DNA from: an uncultured Muribaculaceae bacterium
GTDB lineage: Bacteria > Bacteroidota > Bacteroidia > Bacteroidales > Muribaculaceae
Reading direction: 5' to 3'
DNA length: 64,000 nt
Assembly (NCBI GenBank): GCA_910583525.1
Contig: CAJTXL010000004.1
Span: 61,378-125,377, forward strand
The notes beneath the pieces were generated by a model. That model did not search any database and was not told the origin of the DNA. It worked only from the letters and a program-made list of their open reading frames with translations. Shown here in pieces: positions 1 through 8,128 of the stretch. How positions within the stretch are numbered: the stretch's first letter is position 1; every line of letters starts with the position of its first letter. A program made the translations under genes and the position numbers.

Positions 1-1544
1 AAGAGTTTAGACTCCAAGATGTTGCGCATCGACACTATCTGCGCTTTGCGGTTCGGCACTTCGATGCCGACCGTTCCTTTGCCTGGGATAGGTGCTATGA
101 TGCGTATTCCTAATGCCGAAAGGCTCATTGCGATGTCGTCTTCGAGGCTTTTGATTTTGGCTATGCGCGTGCCTTGTGCCGGCACGATTTCGTAGAGCGT
201 CACCGTGGGGCCTATAGTGGCTTCAATACGTTGGATTTCGATATTGTAGCTTCGGAGCGCATCGACAATCAGCTTCTTGTTTGCGAGCTGTTCGGCCTCG
301 TTTACCTCAACAGTCTTGGGGCGCTCGATAAGAAGGTCGGTGGGCGGAAAGACATATCCGGCATGCGAGGCACGCACATCGTAAGGAATGTCGAGCGTTA
401 CATGGTCGCCATGACGGATGGAATCGCCGGCAGCGGCTTCTTCATCGGGCGTTTTCTCGACGATTACGAATTCCGGCTCACCTTCTTTATTCTCAAGGGC
501 ACGCGTGACGGTAGTCGCCGCTCCGGTGCTGTCATCGACATTCGTCTCATCATCGGCCTCGTCTGTAGTGTCGGACGCTTTGTCGTTTTCATTGCTATCA
601 TCGGCAGAATCGTCGAAATCATCAAGTGCGACCGGTGGCATAAAGCGCGAATGGTCGGTTTTATCTTCAAATTCATTATCGACTTCAGCGGTATTCTCGT
701 CCTCATCATCGTCTGTTTCGAGAGTATCGAGCGGCGAGGTTTCAGTTTCGGCCACAGCGGCATCTGCCTGCGGCAAGGCATCGTCGGCAGCAGGCTTGCG
801 GCGCATTACATTGCCAAGCAGGCCAAAGAACTTTTTAAGCGGATTGAGGAATACCGCCACAAGGATACCGGCGAGGAGCACCGACACGGCATATGCACCG
901 AGGGCATCGGAATAGTCGAGCAGCAGACGGTTTACATAGTAGCCGTGCGCACCGCCCAGATGAAAGAGGTTGTCTCGGTTGAAACTGAACAATCCTATGA
1001 TTACCGACACCGCCACCGTGGAAAACAGACAACGGAAAGTGAACGTGAAGAACGACACCTTGCGTACGCGCATGACCACAAGACCTATGACAAACAGATA
1101 GAACGCAAGGATAAAAGAACCGACTCCGAAAGCATCTACCATAAGCCACTCGGCCAGCTTAGCGCCGACAGCACCGCCGGCATTCTCGACAATGTCGCCC
1201 GATGCCACGATATCGGCTACCGACCGCCCGTGAATCACGCTTTGGTCGGCATAATTGTTGAAAATAAACGATACCGAACATATTGCCATTACCAAGGCCG
1301 TCAGGCAAAGGAAAATGCCCACGCCAAGGTGCGTGCGGTAGTCTTTAAGGAATGAAATGAAAGTATAGCTGTCGTCTTTGCGGCGCCGTTTAGGGGCACG
1401 TCGTGTCGAGGGACCTTCGGGGTCGGGCACGGGCCGACGTCGCGGCGCGTGTTCGGCATCGCGAGGCTGACGGGTTCGTACCTGACGTGTACGCCCGGCT
1501 GTTACGGTTCCATATTCTTCTGTTTCAGTGTCTATTGTCTTCAT
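1..1544 (-). CDS. ftsK: FtsK/SpoIIIE DNA translocase, N-terminal part (gene runs off the left edge)
   Basis: The reading frame starts at the ATG at 1544 (MKTIDTETEEYG) and stays open to base 3, so only about 514 codons are present. A basic, Arg/Pro-rich cytoplasmic head of about 55 residues is followed by several hydrophobic segments between residues about 65 and 235 (FtsK_4TM-type anchor), then a long acidic Asp/Glu linker, then the start of the alpha/gamma translocase module with the family signature YDVRASHAGYVFPPTDLL and VTLYEIVPAQGTRIAKIKSL. FtsK is a septum-located ATP-driven DNA pump that resolves chromosome dimers and coordinates segregation with division. The RecA-like motor with the Walker motifs and the gamma DNA-reading domain lie outside the window. 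It is upstream of rpe on the same strand, 32 bases from the rpe start region on the other side of the gap 1545-1576. Confidence 0.93.
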   Translation of the reverse strand, partial: MKTIDTETEEYGTVTAGRTRQVRTRQPRDAEHAPRRRPVPDPEGPSTRRAPKRRRKDDSYTFISFLKDYRTHLGVGIFLCLTALVMAICSVSFIFNNYADQSVIHGRSVADIVASGDIVENAGGAVGAKLAEWLMVDAFGVGSFILAFYLFVIGLVVMRVRKVSFFTFTFRCLFSTVAVSVIIGLFSFNRDNLFHLGGAHGYYVNRLLLDYSDALGAYAVSVLLAGILVAVFLNPLKKFFGLLGNVMRRKPAADDALPQADAAVAETETSPLDTLETDDDEDENTAEVDNEFEDKTDHSRFMPPVALDDFDDSADDSNENDKASDTTDEADDETNVDDSTGAATTVTRALENKEGEPEFVIVEKTPDEEAAAGDSIRHGDHVTLDIPYDVRASHAGYVFPPTDLLIERPKTVEVNEAEQLANKKLIVDALRSYNIEIQRIEATIGPTVTLYEIVPAQGTRIAKIKSLEDDIAMSLSALGIRIIAPIPGKGTVGIEVPNRKAQIVSMRNILESKL

Positions 1545-1576
1545 ATTTGGCAGAGAGAGTGATATGCGAGTAAAAT

Positions 1577-2221
1577 TTAGAGTGTTGCCAATGCGGCGAT
1601 TTCAGCTTCGGGGTCTTGGGCGCCGAAAACAGCGCTTCCGGCGACAAGTACGTCGGCCCCTGCTTGTACGCATTCGGCGCCTGTAGCCCTGTTTATGCCA
1701 CCGTCGACCTCTATCAGCGTATCGCTGCCGGCAAGGCTGATAAGCTGCCGCAACTCGCGTATTTTGTCGAGGGTGTGCCTGATGAACGACTGGCCGCCGA
1801 AGCCCGGGTTGACGCTCATAAGAAGCACCATGTCGAGGTCTTGGATAATGTCGCGCAGCAATGCGACGGGTGTTGCCGGGTTCAGCGTCACGGCGGCTTT
1901 CATGCCGGCGCCGTGTATGCTTTGTATTGTGCGGTGCAGATGTGTGCATGCCTCGTAGTGCACGTTCATCATCATTGCACCGGCATCGCGCACCTGTCCT
2001 ACATATCGCCCGGGGTCTACAATCATGAGGTGGACGTCGAGGGGCTTGTCGGTCAGCGCAGCCACAGCCTTTATCACAGGAAAACCGAAAGATATGTTCG
2101 GCACGAATACTCCGTCCATAACATCGCAGTGCAGCCATTGCGCACGGCTTCGTTCGAGCATTTCGACATCATCGGCCAAGCGGGCGAAATCGGCCGAAAG
2201 CAAAGAAGGAGCTACAATCAT
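1577..2221 (-). CDS. rpe: Ribulose-phosphate 3-epimerase
   Basis: A 214-residue TIM-barrel protein that interconverts D-ribulose 5-phosphate and D-xylulose 5-phosphate in the cytosolic pentose phosphate pathway. The N-terminus IVAPSLLSADFARL, the metal/substrate segments HCDVMDGVFVPN and DVHLMIVDP, the loop MSVNPGFGGQSF, and the phosphate-binding end IEVDGGINRATG ... LVAGSAVFG are all canonical, and length matches the family. The start codon overlaps the stop of the upstream dedA gene by 4 bases (ATGA), so the two are co-transcribed and probably translationally coupled from the promoter at 2933-2940. Confidence 0.97.
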   Translation of the reverse strand: MIVAPSLLSADFARLADDVEMLERSRAQWLHCDVMDGVFVPNISFGFPVIKAVAALTDKPLDVHLMIVDPGRYVGQVRDAGAMMMNVHYEACTHLHRTIQSIHGAGMKAAVTLNPATPVALLRDIIQDLDMVLLMSVNPGFGGQSFIRHTLDKIRELRQLISLAGSDTLIEVDGGINRATGAECVQAGADVLVAGSAVFGAQDPEAEIAALATL

Positions 2222-2904
2222 ATCGTTTTGCCTTTTTTATTGGTTTTGAACGCGTTGTAGATGATATAAGCTATGCACAGAGCCAAGAGGCAGAGTCCGC
2301 CTATTGTAAGGTACCCATTATATTTCTCCACGGCATCATACAGCCCCGAGAGGCTTACGTGCTGGGCCAGCCACCAGCCGAGGAAGGCGAGTATTGCATT
2401 CCACACGAGTGCCCCGAGAGCTGTGAAAATGCAGAATACCCAGATGTTCATCCTGGCGATGCCGGCAGGAATCGAAATAAGCTGACGTACGGCCGGGATA
2501 AGACGTCCGATAAATGTCGAGGTAGCGCCGTGTTTATCGAAATAGGCTTCGGCCTTTTCTACCTTCTCCTGATTGATAAGACATGCGTGTCCGAAACGTG
2601 AGTTGGCGAACGCATATACTATAGGGCGGCCGATAAGCAGCGACAGAACATAGTTGACGAGCGCGCCGGCAAGAGCTCCTGCCGTTGCCACAAGCACCAC
2701 AAGGAACAAGTTCATGTCGCCTTTCTGCACTGCGAGATATGCTGCCGGCGGCACTACCACTTCTGACGGAAACGGTATGAACGAGCTTTCTACCATCATG
2801 AAAATGAACACGAAGAGGTAAGAGGCATTGTTCACGAACCAGTCGAAGAACCATGCCGCATTGAGATAGTCGGTAATGGCGAGTGGTATTATGGCGTCAA
2901 TCAT
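2218..2904 (-). CDS. DedA family (SNARE-associated/VTT domain) membrane protein
   Basis: A 228-residue inner-membrane protein. The DedA signature is visible as the re-entrant motif SSFIPFPSEVVVPPAAYLA near residues 40-60 and the second one IGRLIPAVRQLISIPAGIARM near residues 135-155, with hydrophobic helices between and after them and a basic C-terminus (NAFKTNKKGK). DedA proteins are thought to translocate lipids such as undecaprenyl phosphate or phosphatidylethanolamine between leaflets and support envelope homeostasis. Which lipid is handled here cannot be told. First gene of a two-gene unit with rpe (4-base overlap). A TACCTTTG -7 box lies 29-36 bases upstream of the start. Confidence 0.93.
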   Translation of the reverse strand: MIDAIIPLAITDYLNAAWFFDWFVNNASYLFVFIFMMVESSFIPFPSEVVVPPAAYLAVQKGDMNLFLVVLVATAGALAGALVNYVLSLLIGRPIVYAFANSRFGHACLINQEKVEKAEAYFDKHGATSTFIGRLIPAVRQLISIPAGIARMNIWVFCIFTALGALVWNAILAFLGWWLAQHVSLSGLYDAVEKYNGYLTIGGLCLLALCIAYIIYNAFKTNKKGKTI

Positions 2905-2932
2905 TTTTGAGGGTTATTTTCTGTTAGACATG

Positions 2933-2940
2933 CAAAGGTA
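2933..2940 (-). promoter_or_regulatory. -7 box of the dedA-rpe promoter
   Basis: On the minus strand this reads TACCTTTG, a full match to the Bacteroidetes TAnnTTTG element, in the right place for the dedA start at 2904. Confidence 0.7.
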
Positions 2941-2967
2941 CGAATAAGTCGATTGCAATACAAGAAT

Positions 2968-3489
2968 TTATTCTCCTTTAATACCGCTTTCAAGGGCAAG
3001 CAGGTAGCTTTTCGCTTCGAGACCGCCGCCATAGCCGGTGAGAGACTTGTCGCTTCCTATCACACGATGACACGGTGCAAACAGCGATATGGCATTGGCG
3101 GCATTTGCGTTCGCCACCGCCCGGACGGCTTTAGGCATACATATACGGCATGCCATTTCACCGTAAGATATCGTTTCGCCGTACGGTATGTCAAGCAGAG
3201 CGCTCCACACCTTTTTCTGAAAACCGGTGCCGACAAACAGCAACGGCACATCGAAGCGGCGGCGTTCTCCGGCGAAATAGCCGTCGAGCTGCGACACGGC
3301 TTCTTCAATCACCGGGGATGTTCCTTCTACAAATTCGGCCGCAAGAATACGGCAGAGCCTTCTGTCGACAAGATTTCGGTGCTTCTCTACCATCCAATCG
3401 CAAAGGCACAGCCTATTGCCGAACGAGCCGAGCACAAGCACACCGCAAGGCGACCGATAAAGGCTTACAGTTATTTCAGATTTTGACAT
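2968..3489 (-). CDS. ogt: Methylated-DNA--[protein]-cysteine S-methyltransferase
   Basis: A 173-residue suicide repair protein that removes alkyl groups from O6-methylguanine or O4-methylthymine onto its own cysteine. The active-site motif PCHRVIG is present, followed by the helix residues SLTGYGGGLEAKSYLLALE that position the next residues, and the upstream DNA-binding helix IPYGETISYGEMACRI is typical of the family. I place the start at 3489 (MSKSEITVSLY); an in-frame extension upstream to 3540 adds 17 hydrophobic/irregular residues not expected in the family. It faces left like dedA, 63 bases away, but dedA has its own promoter. The N-terminal domain is the short Ogt type; no AraC-type Ada domain is fused. 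Confidence 0.93.
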   Translation of the reverse strand: MSKSEITVSLYRSPCGVLVLGSFGNRLCLCDWMVEKHRNLVDRRLCRILAAEFVEGTSPVIEEAVSQLDGYFAGERRRFDVPLLFVGTGFQKKVWSALLDIPYGETISYGEMACRICMPKAVRAVANANAANAISLFAPCHRVIGSDKSLTGYGGGLEAKSYLLALESGIKGE

Positions 3490-3554
3490 ATTATGATTTT
3501 TATGCAAAAGTATAAATTTCACCAACATACACATAAACAATCGATAAAAATATC

Positions 3555-3562
3555 TACCTTTG
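3555..3562 (+). promoter_or_regulatory. -7 box of the galM promoter
   Basis: Reads TACCTTTG, a full TAnnTTTG match, 74 bases upstream of the galM ATG at 3636. The long AT-rich leader between them shows no clear structure to me. Confidence 0.6.
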
Positions 3563-3635
3563 TCTACAAATAATAATAAACAATCAACGCGTTTCTTCTA
3601 CAAGAACATTTTTAACCATATCTTATCCTTTGTAC

Positions 3636-4733
3636 ATGAAATCTGCAATACCTTGCTTTATGGCGCTGTCCGGCTGCATTTTGTTGGTCGGAGCATGCAC
3701 GCAGAGCGGTCAACAGACCGACACCGCCGAAATCTACACCCTCAAAAACAGCTCCGGCATGGAGGTGGGCGTGACTAACTTCGGCGGACGTATCACCTCT
3801 ATCCTCGTCCCCGACCGCAACGGCGACATGCAGGACGTAGTGCTCGGCTTCGATACTGTAGCCAACTACTATCCCGAAAACTGCGACAACAATTTCGGCG
3901 CCGCCATCGGCCGCTACGGCAACCGCATCGACAAAGGGCGCATGGTGATTGACGGCGACACCATACAGCTGCCTCAGAATAACTTCGGACATTGTCTGCA
4001 CGGAGGTCCGACAGGATGGCACTACCAACTGTTCACGGTCGATGCCGTGACGGATTCTTCTATCGTATTGTCGCTCGACTCGCCCGACGGCGACAACGGC
4101 TTCCCCGGCAACGTACATGCAACGGTATCCTATACCCTTCGCCCCGACAACTCACTTGCAATAGCTTATTCGGCCAACACTGACAAGAAAACCGTCATCA
4201 ACATGACGAACCACTCTTATTTCAACCTCAGCGGCAAGCCCGAAACTCCCATTACCGACCATATCCTATATATTAACGCCGACGGATACACTCCCATCGA
4301 CTCTACATTCATGACTTACGGCGTGATAAGCCCCGTAGCCGGCACTCCAATGGATTTCACTACTCCACACGCCATCGGCGACAGCATTGCCGCCGATTTT
4401 GAACAGCTGCACAACGGCGACGGCTACGACCACAACTATGTGCTGAACACCACCGACATATCGCAGACGGCAGCACGCCTTACAAGCCCCGAATCGGGCA
4501 TAACATTAGAAGTCTACACCGACGAACCGGGCATTCAGGTTTACTCCGGCAACTTCCTCGACGGCACCGTAACAGGCAAAGGCGGCATCGTCTACAACAA
4601 GCGCACGGCAATATGCCTCGAAACGCAACATTACCCCAACACCCCGAACACGCCCCAATGGCCGCCGGTAATACTCGAACCGGGACAGACATACAAATCG
4701 AACACTATCTGGAAATTTTCGGTAGCAGAATAG
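3636..4733 (+). CDS. galM: Aldose 1-epimerase (mutarotase), exported lipoprotein form
   Basis: A 365-residue galactose mutarotase-like protein that interconverts alpha and beta anomers of aldohexoses. The core begins at YTLKNSSGMEVGVTNFGGRI; the substrate-binding and catalytic residues are visible in FGHCLHGGPTGWHYQLF (His), INMTNHSYFNLSG (His) and the C-terminal AICLETQHYPN (Glu). The N-terminus is a lipoprotein signal ending in the lipobox VGAC, so the enzyme is probably anchored in the outer or periplasmic face of the envelope rather than cytosolic, as is common for Bacteroidetes mutarotases. I use the ATG at 3636; a TTG two codons earlier is in frame but less likely. It converges on the glucokinase gene and both share a bidirectional terminator. 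Confidence 0.94.
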   Translation: MKSAIPCFMALSGCILLVGACTQSGQQTDTAEIYTLKNSSGMEVGVTNFGGRITSILVPDRNGDMQDVVLGFDTVANYYPENCDNNFGAAIGRYGNRIDKGRMVIDGDTIQLPQNNFGHCLHGGPTGWHYQLFTVDAVTDSSIVLSLDSPDGDNGFPGNVHATVSYTLRPDNSLAIAYSANTDKKTVINMTNHSYFNLSGKPETPITDHILYINADGYTPIDSTFMTYGVISPVAGTPMDFTTPHAIGDSIAADFEQLHNGDGYDHNYVLNTTDISQTAARLTSPESGITLEVYTDEPGIQVYSGNFLDGTVTGKGGIVYNKRTAICLETQHYPNTPNTPQWPPVILEPGQTYKSNTIWKFSVAE

Positions 4734-4758
4734 TATTCGTCAACCGACTGATAACAAG

Positions 4759-4795
4759 CGTCGCCCCGAAAATTATGAGAACTTTCGGGGCGACG
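4759..4795. terminator. Bidirectional terminator between galM and the ROK kinase
   Basis: A 13-base perfect inverted repeat (CGTCGCCCCGAAA and its complement) with an 11-base loop, followed on the plus strand by TCTTTATTTTCC. It sits between two convergent stop codons. Confidence 0.85.
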
Positions 4796-4822
4796 TCTTT
4801 ATTTTCCTTATGCTTTGGCGGC

Positions 4823-5776
4823 TTACTTTGCCTCCCAACCGAGAGCCGAGGCTCCGAGCACTGCGGCATCGGCCTCTTTAAGCTCGCTGAGGATGACTTT
4901 CGCCTTTCCTTTGAACATCGACAGCATGTTGCGCTCCATGGCTTCGCGCAACGGACGCAACAGCAAGTCGCCGCTCTTTGAAAGACCTCCGAAAAGGATA
5001 AAGGCTTCGGGCGATGAGAACACCATCATGTCGGCCATGGCTTCGCCGAGGATTGTGCCCGTATACGTGAAGATGTCCTGCGCGAGACGGTCGCCGTTCA
5101 TAGCGGCGTCGTATACGTCTTTCGATGTAATGTCTTCAATCTGAAGGTTGCGCAGCAGCGACGGCTCGGTGCGTGCCTCAAGGAATTCGCGTGCCGTGCG
5201 TGCCACACCTGTAGCCGAGCAATAGGTTTCGAGGCAGCCGGTGCGTCCGCATCCGCAGAGACGTCCGTTGTTGCGCTTTACTATAACGTGGCCAAGCTCG
5301 CCGGCAAGACCGTCGTGGCCGTAAACTACCTGACCGTTGATTACAATACCCGAACCGACACCGGTGCCGAGCGTAATCATGATGAAATCTTTCAAACCGC
5401 GTGCTGCGCCATATGTCATTTCGCCAAGGGCGGCTGCATTGGCGTCGTTGGTCACGGCAACGGGGATGCCGAATTTCTCGCTGACGAGTTCTGCGAGCGG
5501 CAGCGACGGCCAAGGCAGATTGACTGCGTCTTTAATCCAACCGTCATAATAATTGGCGTTGGGCGCTCCGATGCCTATGCCCTGTATTTTATCGACAGCG
5601 TCATTGGCCTCGATAAGACGTGTGGCCTCAACATAAAGCTCGTCGAGGTAATCTTTGAAGTCGTTGTGTTTCTTAGTCTTAATCGATGAGCTGGCAATCA
5701 CGTTTCCGCGTGCGTCAACAATGCCGAAGACGGTGTTTGTTCCGCCTATGTCAATACCGAGAACGTATGGTTTCAT
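4823..5776 (-). CDS. ROK family glucokinase
   Basis: A 317-residue cytosolic sugar kinase of the ROK (repressor, ORF, kinase) family, expected to phosphorylate glucose or a related hexose with ATP. Visible motifs: phosphate-1 loop DIGGTNTVFGIVD at the N-terminus, catalytic aspartate in AVTNDANAAALGE, ATP-binding MITLGTGVGSGIVI, the substrate segment GELGHVIV and the structural zinc motif LCGCGRTGCLETY. No N-terminal winged helix is present, so it is an enzyme and not a ROK repressor. It is a single gene with a TAATTTTG promoter box at 5821-5828, convergent with galM; the two products would act in succession on free glucose but are separately transcribed. Confidence 0.93.
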   Translation of the reverse strand: MKPYVLGIDIGGTNTVFGIVDARGNVIASSSIKTKKHNDFKDYLDELYVEATRLIEANDAVDKIQGIGIGAPNANYYDGWIKDAVNLPWPSLPLAELVSEKFGIPVAVTNDANAAALGEMTYGAARGLKDFIMITLGTGVGSGIVINGQVVYGHDGLAGELGHVIVKRNNGRLCGCGRTGCLETYCSATGVARTAREFLEARTEPSLLRNLQIEDITSKDVYDAAMNGDRLAQDIFTYTGTILGEAMADMMVFSSPEAFILFGGLSKSGDLLLRPLREAMERNMLSMFKGKAKVILSELKEADAAVLGASALGWEAK

Positions 5777-5820
5777 GGGGTTATCTGTAAAACTTGTTTA
5801 TCTAAGGTGAATAATTATGC

Positions 5821-5828
5821 CAAAATTA
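5821..5828 (-). promoter_or_regulatory. -7 box of the glucokinase promoter
   Basis: TAATTTTG on the minus strand, 45-52 bases upstream of the start at 5776. Confidence 0.6.
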
Positions 5829-5857
5829 CTATTTTTTTCTCAGTGCACAAAAAAATT

Positions 5858-7240
5858 TCAAGAAATCTGACCTTTGCGGAAGTACTCGAACACTTCTTTT
5901 TGTATTTTCGAACCAAAGAACCTGTTGCCGCCTATATACAAAAGCAATCCTACAGCTATCTCCAAGACAAGTTTAAGCCATGCCGGTTCTACAAGCGCAC
6001 CGACAGCTCCCATAATCGGTATTATCAGCACCGTCTGAGCGAAATAGGGAACCATGTCTTCGGCGTAACTCCTTAAAGTTATTCGGGTAAGCCTTACGCA
6101 TGCCCACAAGGTAGCCAGCCACGTGATTACGGTCGCTGCGAGCTGCCCCCAAAGCAGTATCCGTATGCCGTAAACGGGGTCGTCGGGCCTTGTCATGTCC
6201 ATGAACGGGAAGGTGACGGCAAGCGCTATTACAGCGGCCACATCGCGAAGTACTTCAAGTTTGACAATCGCCGTCCCGTGCCCCAATGCCAGCAGGTAGT
6301 TGCCATACAAGGAATTGAAAACCACGAACACCCCTCTGAAAAGCAACAACTGGAACAGGACTATCGACGGGTCCCACTTATGCCCGAAAAGCAGATGGAA
6401 AATCGGAGTAGCCATAAGCATCAGCCCGAGCAAGGCCGGAAAAGTGAGATACGACGTAAAACGGTTCATCTTCGACACAAGGGCACAGAAGCGCTCCCTG
6501 TCGTCCTGGACAGCCGACAAAGCCGGCAAAAAAGACGCCGACAGGACTGTCGACAAGGACGTTATGCCCATCTTGCTCCATTTGTCACTCTGTGTATAGT
6601 AGCCAAGCGACACAAGACCGACCCGGTTGCCGATGAAGAATGAATATATATTGAGGAATACAGTGTTCAAAAACGATGTAAGCAACATTTTGGAGCCAAT
6701 CCCGAAATAAGAGCGCAGCGACGTCCACGAAAAGCACAACATGGGACGCCAGCGGCTCGCAGTCCACAACACCACCGATTTTGTGGCGGAGGTCGCCAAA
6801 GTCTGCCACACTATGGCCCAGGCACCGAAACCCGTAAGAGCCAGCACGATGCCGGTAACACCGCCAATGACAAGCCCGATAGAGTTTGAAACGGCCACCA
6901 TGCGGACGTCCATCGCCTTCATCAGACGGTTGGTCTGAACAAGCGCCGAAGCATTCAATATCAGCGACAGAAACAGAGCCCTCGACAAGGGTATAAGGCG
7001 TGCATCGTTCTGAAAACATCCGGCTATAAAAGGTGCGCACACATACAGAACGGCATAGAGGGCTACGGCAATCGACAGATTGAACCAGAAGACGGTGGAA
7101 TAGTCAAGACGTGTCGGATGTTTGCGCTGTATCAGCGCCGAAAAAAAACCGCTGTCCACCAACAAAGACGCGAAAGCCTGAAAAACAAGCACGGCACCGA
7201 CAAGGCCGAACTCTTCCTGCGTAAGCATACGCGCAAGCAC
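5858..7240 (-). CDS. Wzx-type lipopolysaccharide/polysaccharide flippase (start codon unclear)
   Basis: A 460-residue multi-helix membrane protein of the MOP/PST flippase family that moves undecaprenyl-linked oligosaccharides or lipid-linked precursors across the inner membrane. Twelve or so hydrophobic segments and the family-like run ARMLTQEEFGLVG near the N-terminus are seen. The first ATG/GTG/TTG is at 7240, but the same frame stays open to 7345 and the 30-odd codons upstream encode LKSRTAHSLKWNLVDRVATQ and the rest of the first transmembrane helix, which the family has. No ATG, GTG or TTG exists in that stretch; ATT at 7345 and CTG at 7300 are candidates. So the annotated start is almost surely too short. 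It is not close to other glycan genes here; dedicated partner glycosyltransferases are absent. Confidence 0.85.
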   Translation of the reverse strand: MLARMLTQEEFGLVGAVLVFQAFASLLVDSGFFSALIQRKHPTRLDYSTVFWFNLSIAVALYAVLYVCAPFIAGCFQNDARLIPLSRALFLSLILNASALVQTNRLMKAMDVRMVAVSNSIGLVIGGVTGIVLALTGFGAWAIVWQTLATSATKSVVLWTASRWRPMLCFSWTSLRSYFGIGSKMLLTSFLNTVFLNIYSFFIGNRVGLVSLGYYTQSDKWSKMGITSLSTVLSASFLPALSAVQDDRERFCALVSKMNRFTSYLTFPALLGLMLMATPIFHLLFGHKWDPSIVLFQLLLFRGVFVVFNSLYGNYLLALGHGTAIVKLEVLRDVAAVIALAVTFPFMDMTRPDDPVYGIRILLWGQLAATVITWLATLWACVRLTRITLRSYAEDMVPYFAQTVLIIPIMGAVGALVEPAWLKLVLEIAVGLLLYIGGNRFFGSKIQKEVFEYFRKGQIS

Positions 7241-7364
7241 AATGCCGGTGACCGCGTACAGCAGTTGTGTGGCTACGCGGTCGACAAGGTTCCACTTCAG
7301 CGAGTGAGCCGTGCGTGATTTAAGATTTTTCCGAGATGTGATAATTTACTGATTTTTGATGTTG

Positions 7365-8108
7365 TCAATATATTTGGGCGACAAGACCGGAAACATGTGC
7401 CGTCCGTTCTGTGCCGGGCAATGCTTTTACGCCAATGCCCCGGTTGGTAATTTTAGCCGGTGTATCGTGATAGTATACGATGCCCGAACCGGCTCCGAAA
7501 ACACGCAGTTTATCTTTAGGACGGCAATCGACATCGCCAGTCCCGAAAATGAAGCAACGTACTTCAGACGAATGCAGATCCGAAGCATCGATAGGTCCTG
7601 TGCCTACGTTGCGTATTGTCGCCTTGACAGCCTTTCCGTCGAGATGCAAGCTACCACATCCGGCAGTCACACCGGCATCGACAATGCCTGCGTCAAGGCC
7701 ATGCACCTCAAGAGAGCCGTTGCCAATCTGCCGTGCCTTGAATTGCTTTACAGGAACGTCGACAAAAGCCCTCACTATGGAATCGCCGCTATTCTCTATC
7801 TTGCGCAGCGACGCCGAATAGACCTTTAGCAGAGGCACGCCTTCGATGGGGCTTTCATCGGCATCGGTCTGTACCGTAAGATGCTCTGCCCTGTTGTCGA
7901 ACATTATGCGCGAAGCAAGGCCCGGTTCACACGAAAATATGACCCATCCGGCAGAATCGGGACGACAATAATAATCGACATTAATGCCATCGACCACCGT
8001 AAGCTCGCAGAAATTCTGAACATTAAGCTTATAGTCGGCGTTCTGCGCCTTTACTGCGGAGAACATCGAAACAACGCTTATCAGAAATATTAAAATGCGG
8101 GTCTTCAT
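7365..8108 (-). CDS. Exported DUF2807 (head GIN) domain protein
   Basis: A 247-residue protein with a clear signal peptide (MKTRILIFLISVVSMFSAVKAQ). The mature part starts with FCELTVVDGINVDYYCRPDS, matching the typical opening of DUF2807 (putative auto-transporter adhesin, head GIN domain), a repetitive right-handed beta structure. Alternating short hydrophobic/Gly/Asp strands (FKARQIGNGSLEVHGLDAGI, TAGCGSLHLDGKAVKATI) fit a beta-helix. Function is not established; the domain occurs in many Bacteroidetes envelope proteins. It follows dusB by 20 bases on the same strand and may be co-transcribed with it. Its stop is 20 bases before the flippase open frame begins. Confidence 0.85.
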   Translation of the reverse strand: MKTRILIFLISVVSMFSAVKAQNADYKLNVQNFCELTVVDGINVDYYCRPDSAGWVIFSCEPGLASRIMFDNRAEHLTVQTDADESPIEGVPLLKVYSASLRKIENSGDSIVRAFVDVPVKQFKARQIGNGSLEVHGLDAGIVDAGVTAGCGSLHLDGKAVKATIRNVGTGPIDASDLHSSEVRCFIFGTGDVDCRPKDKLRVFGAGSGIVYYHDTPAKITNRGIGVKALPGTERTAHVSGLVAQIY

Positions 8109-8128
8109 ATATAAAGTGTGAATGTTTT

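Noticed and set aside
174..1355. Long open frame on the plus strand opposite ftsK
   Set aside because: The minus frame encodes clear FtsK sequence; the plus frame has no recognisable domain and is a shadow.
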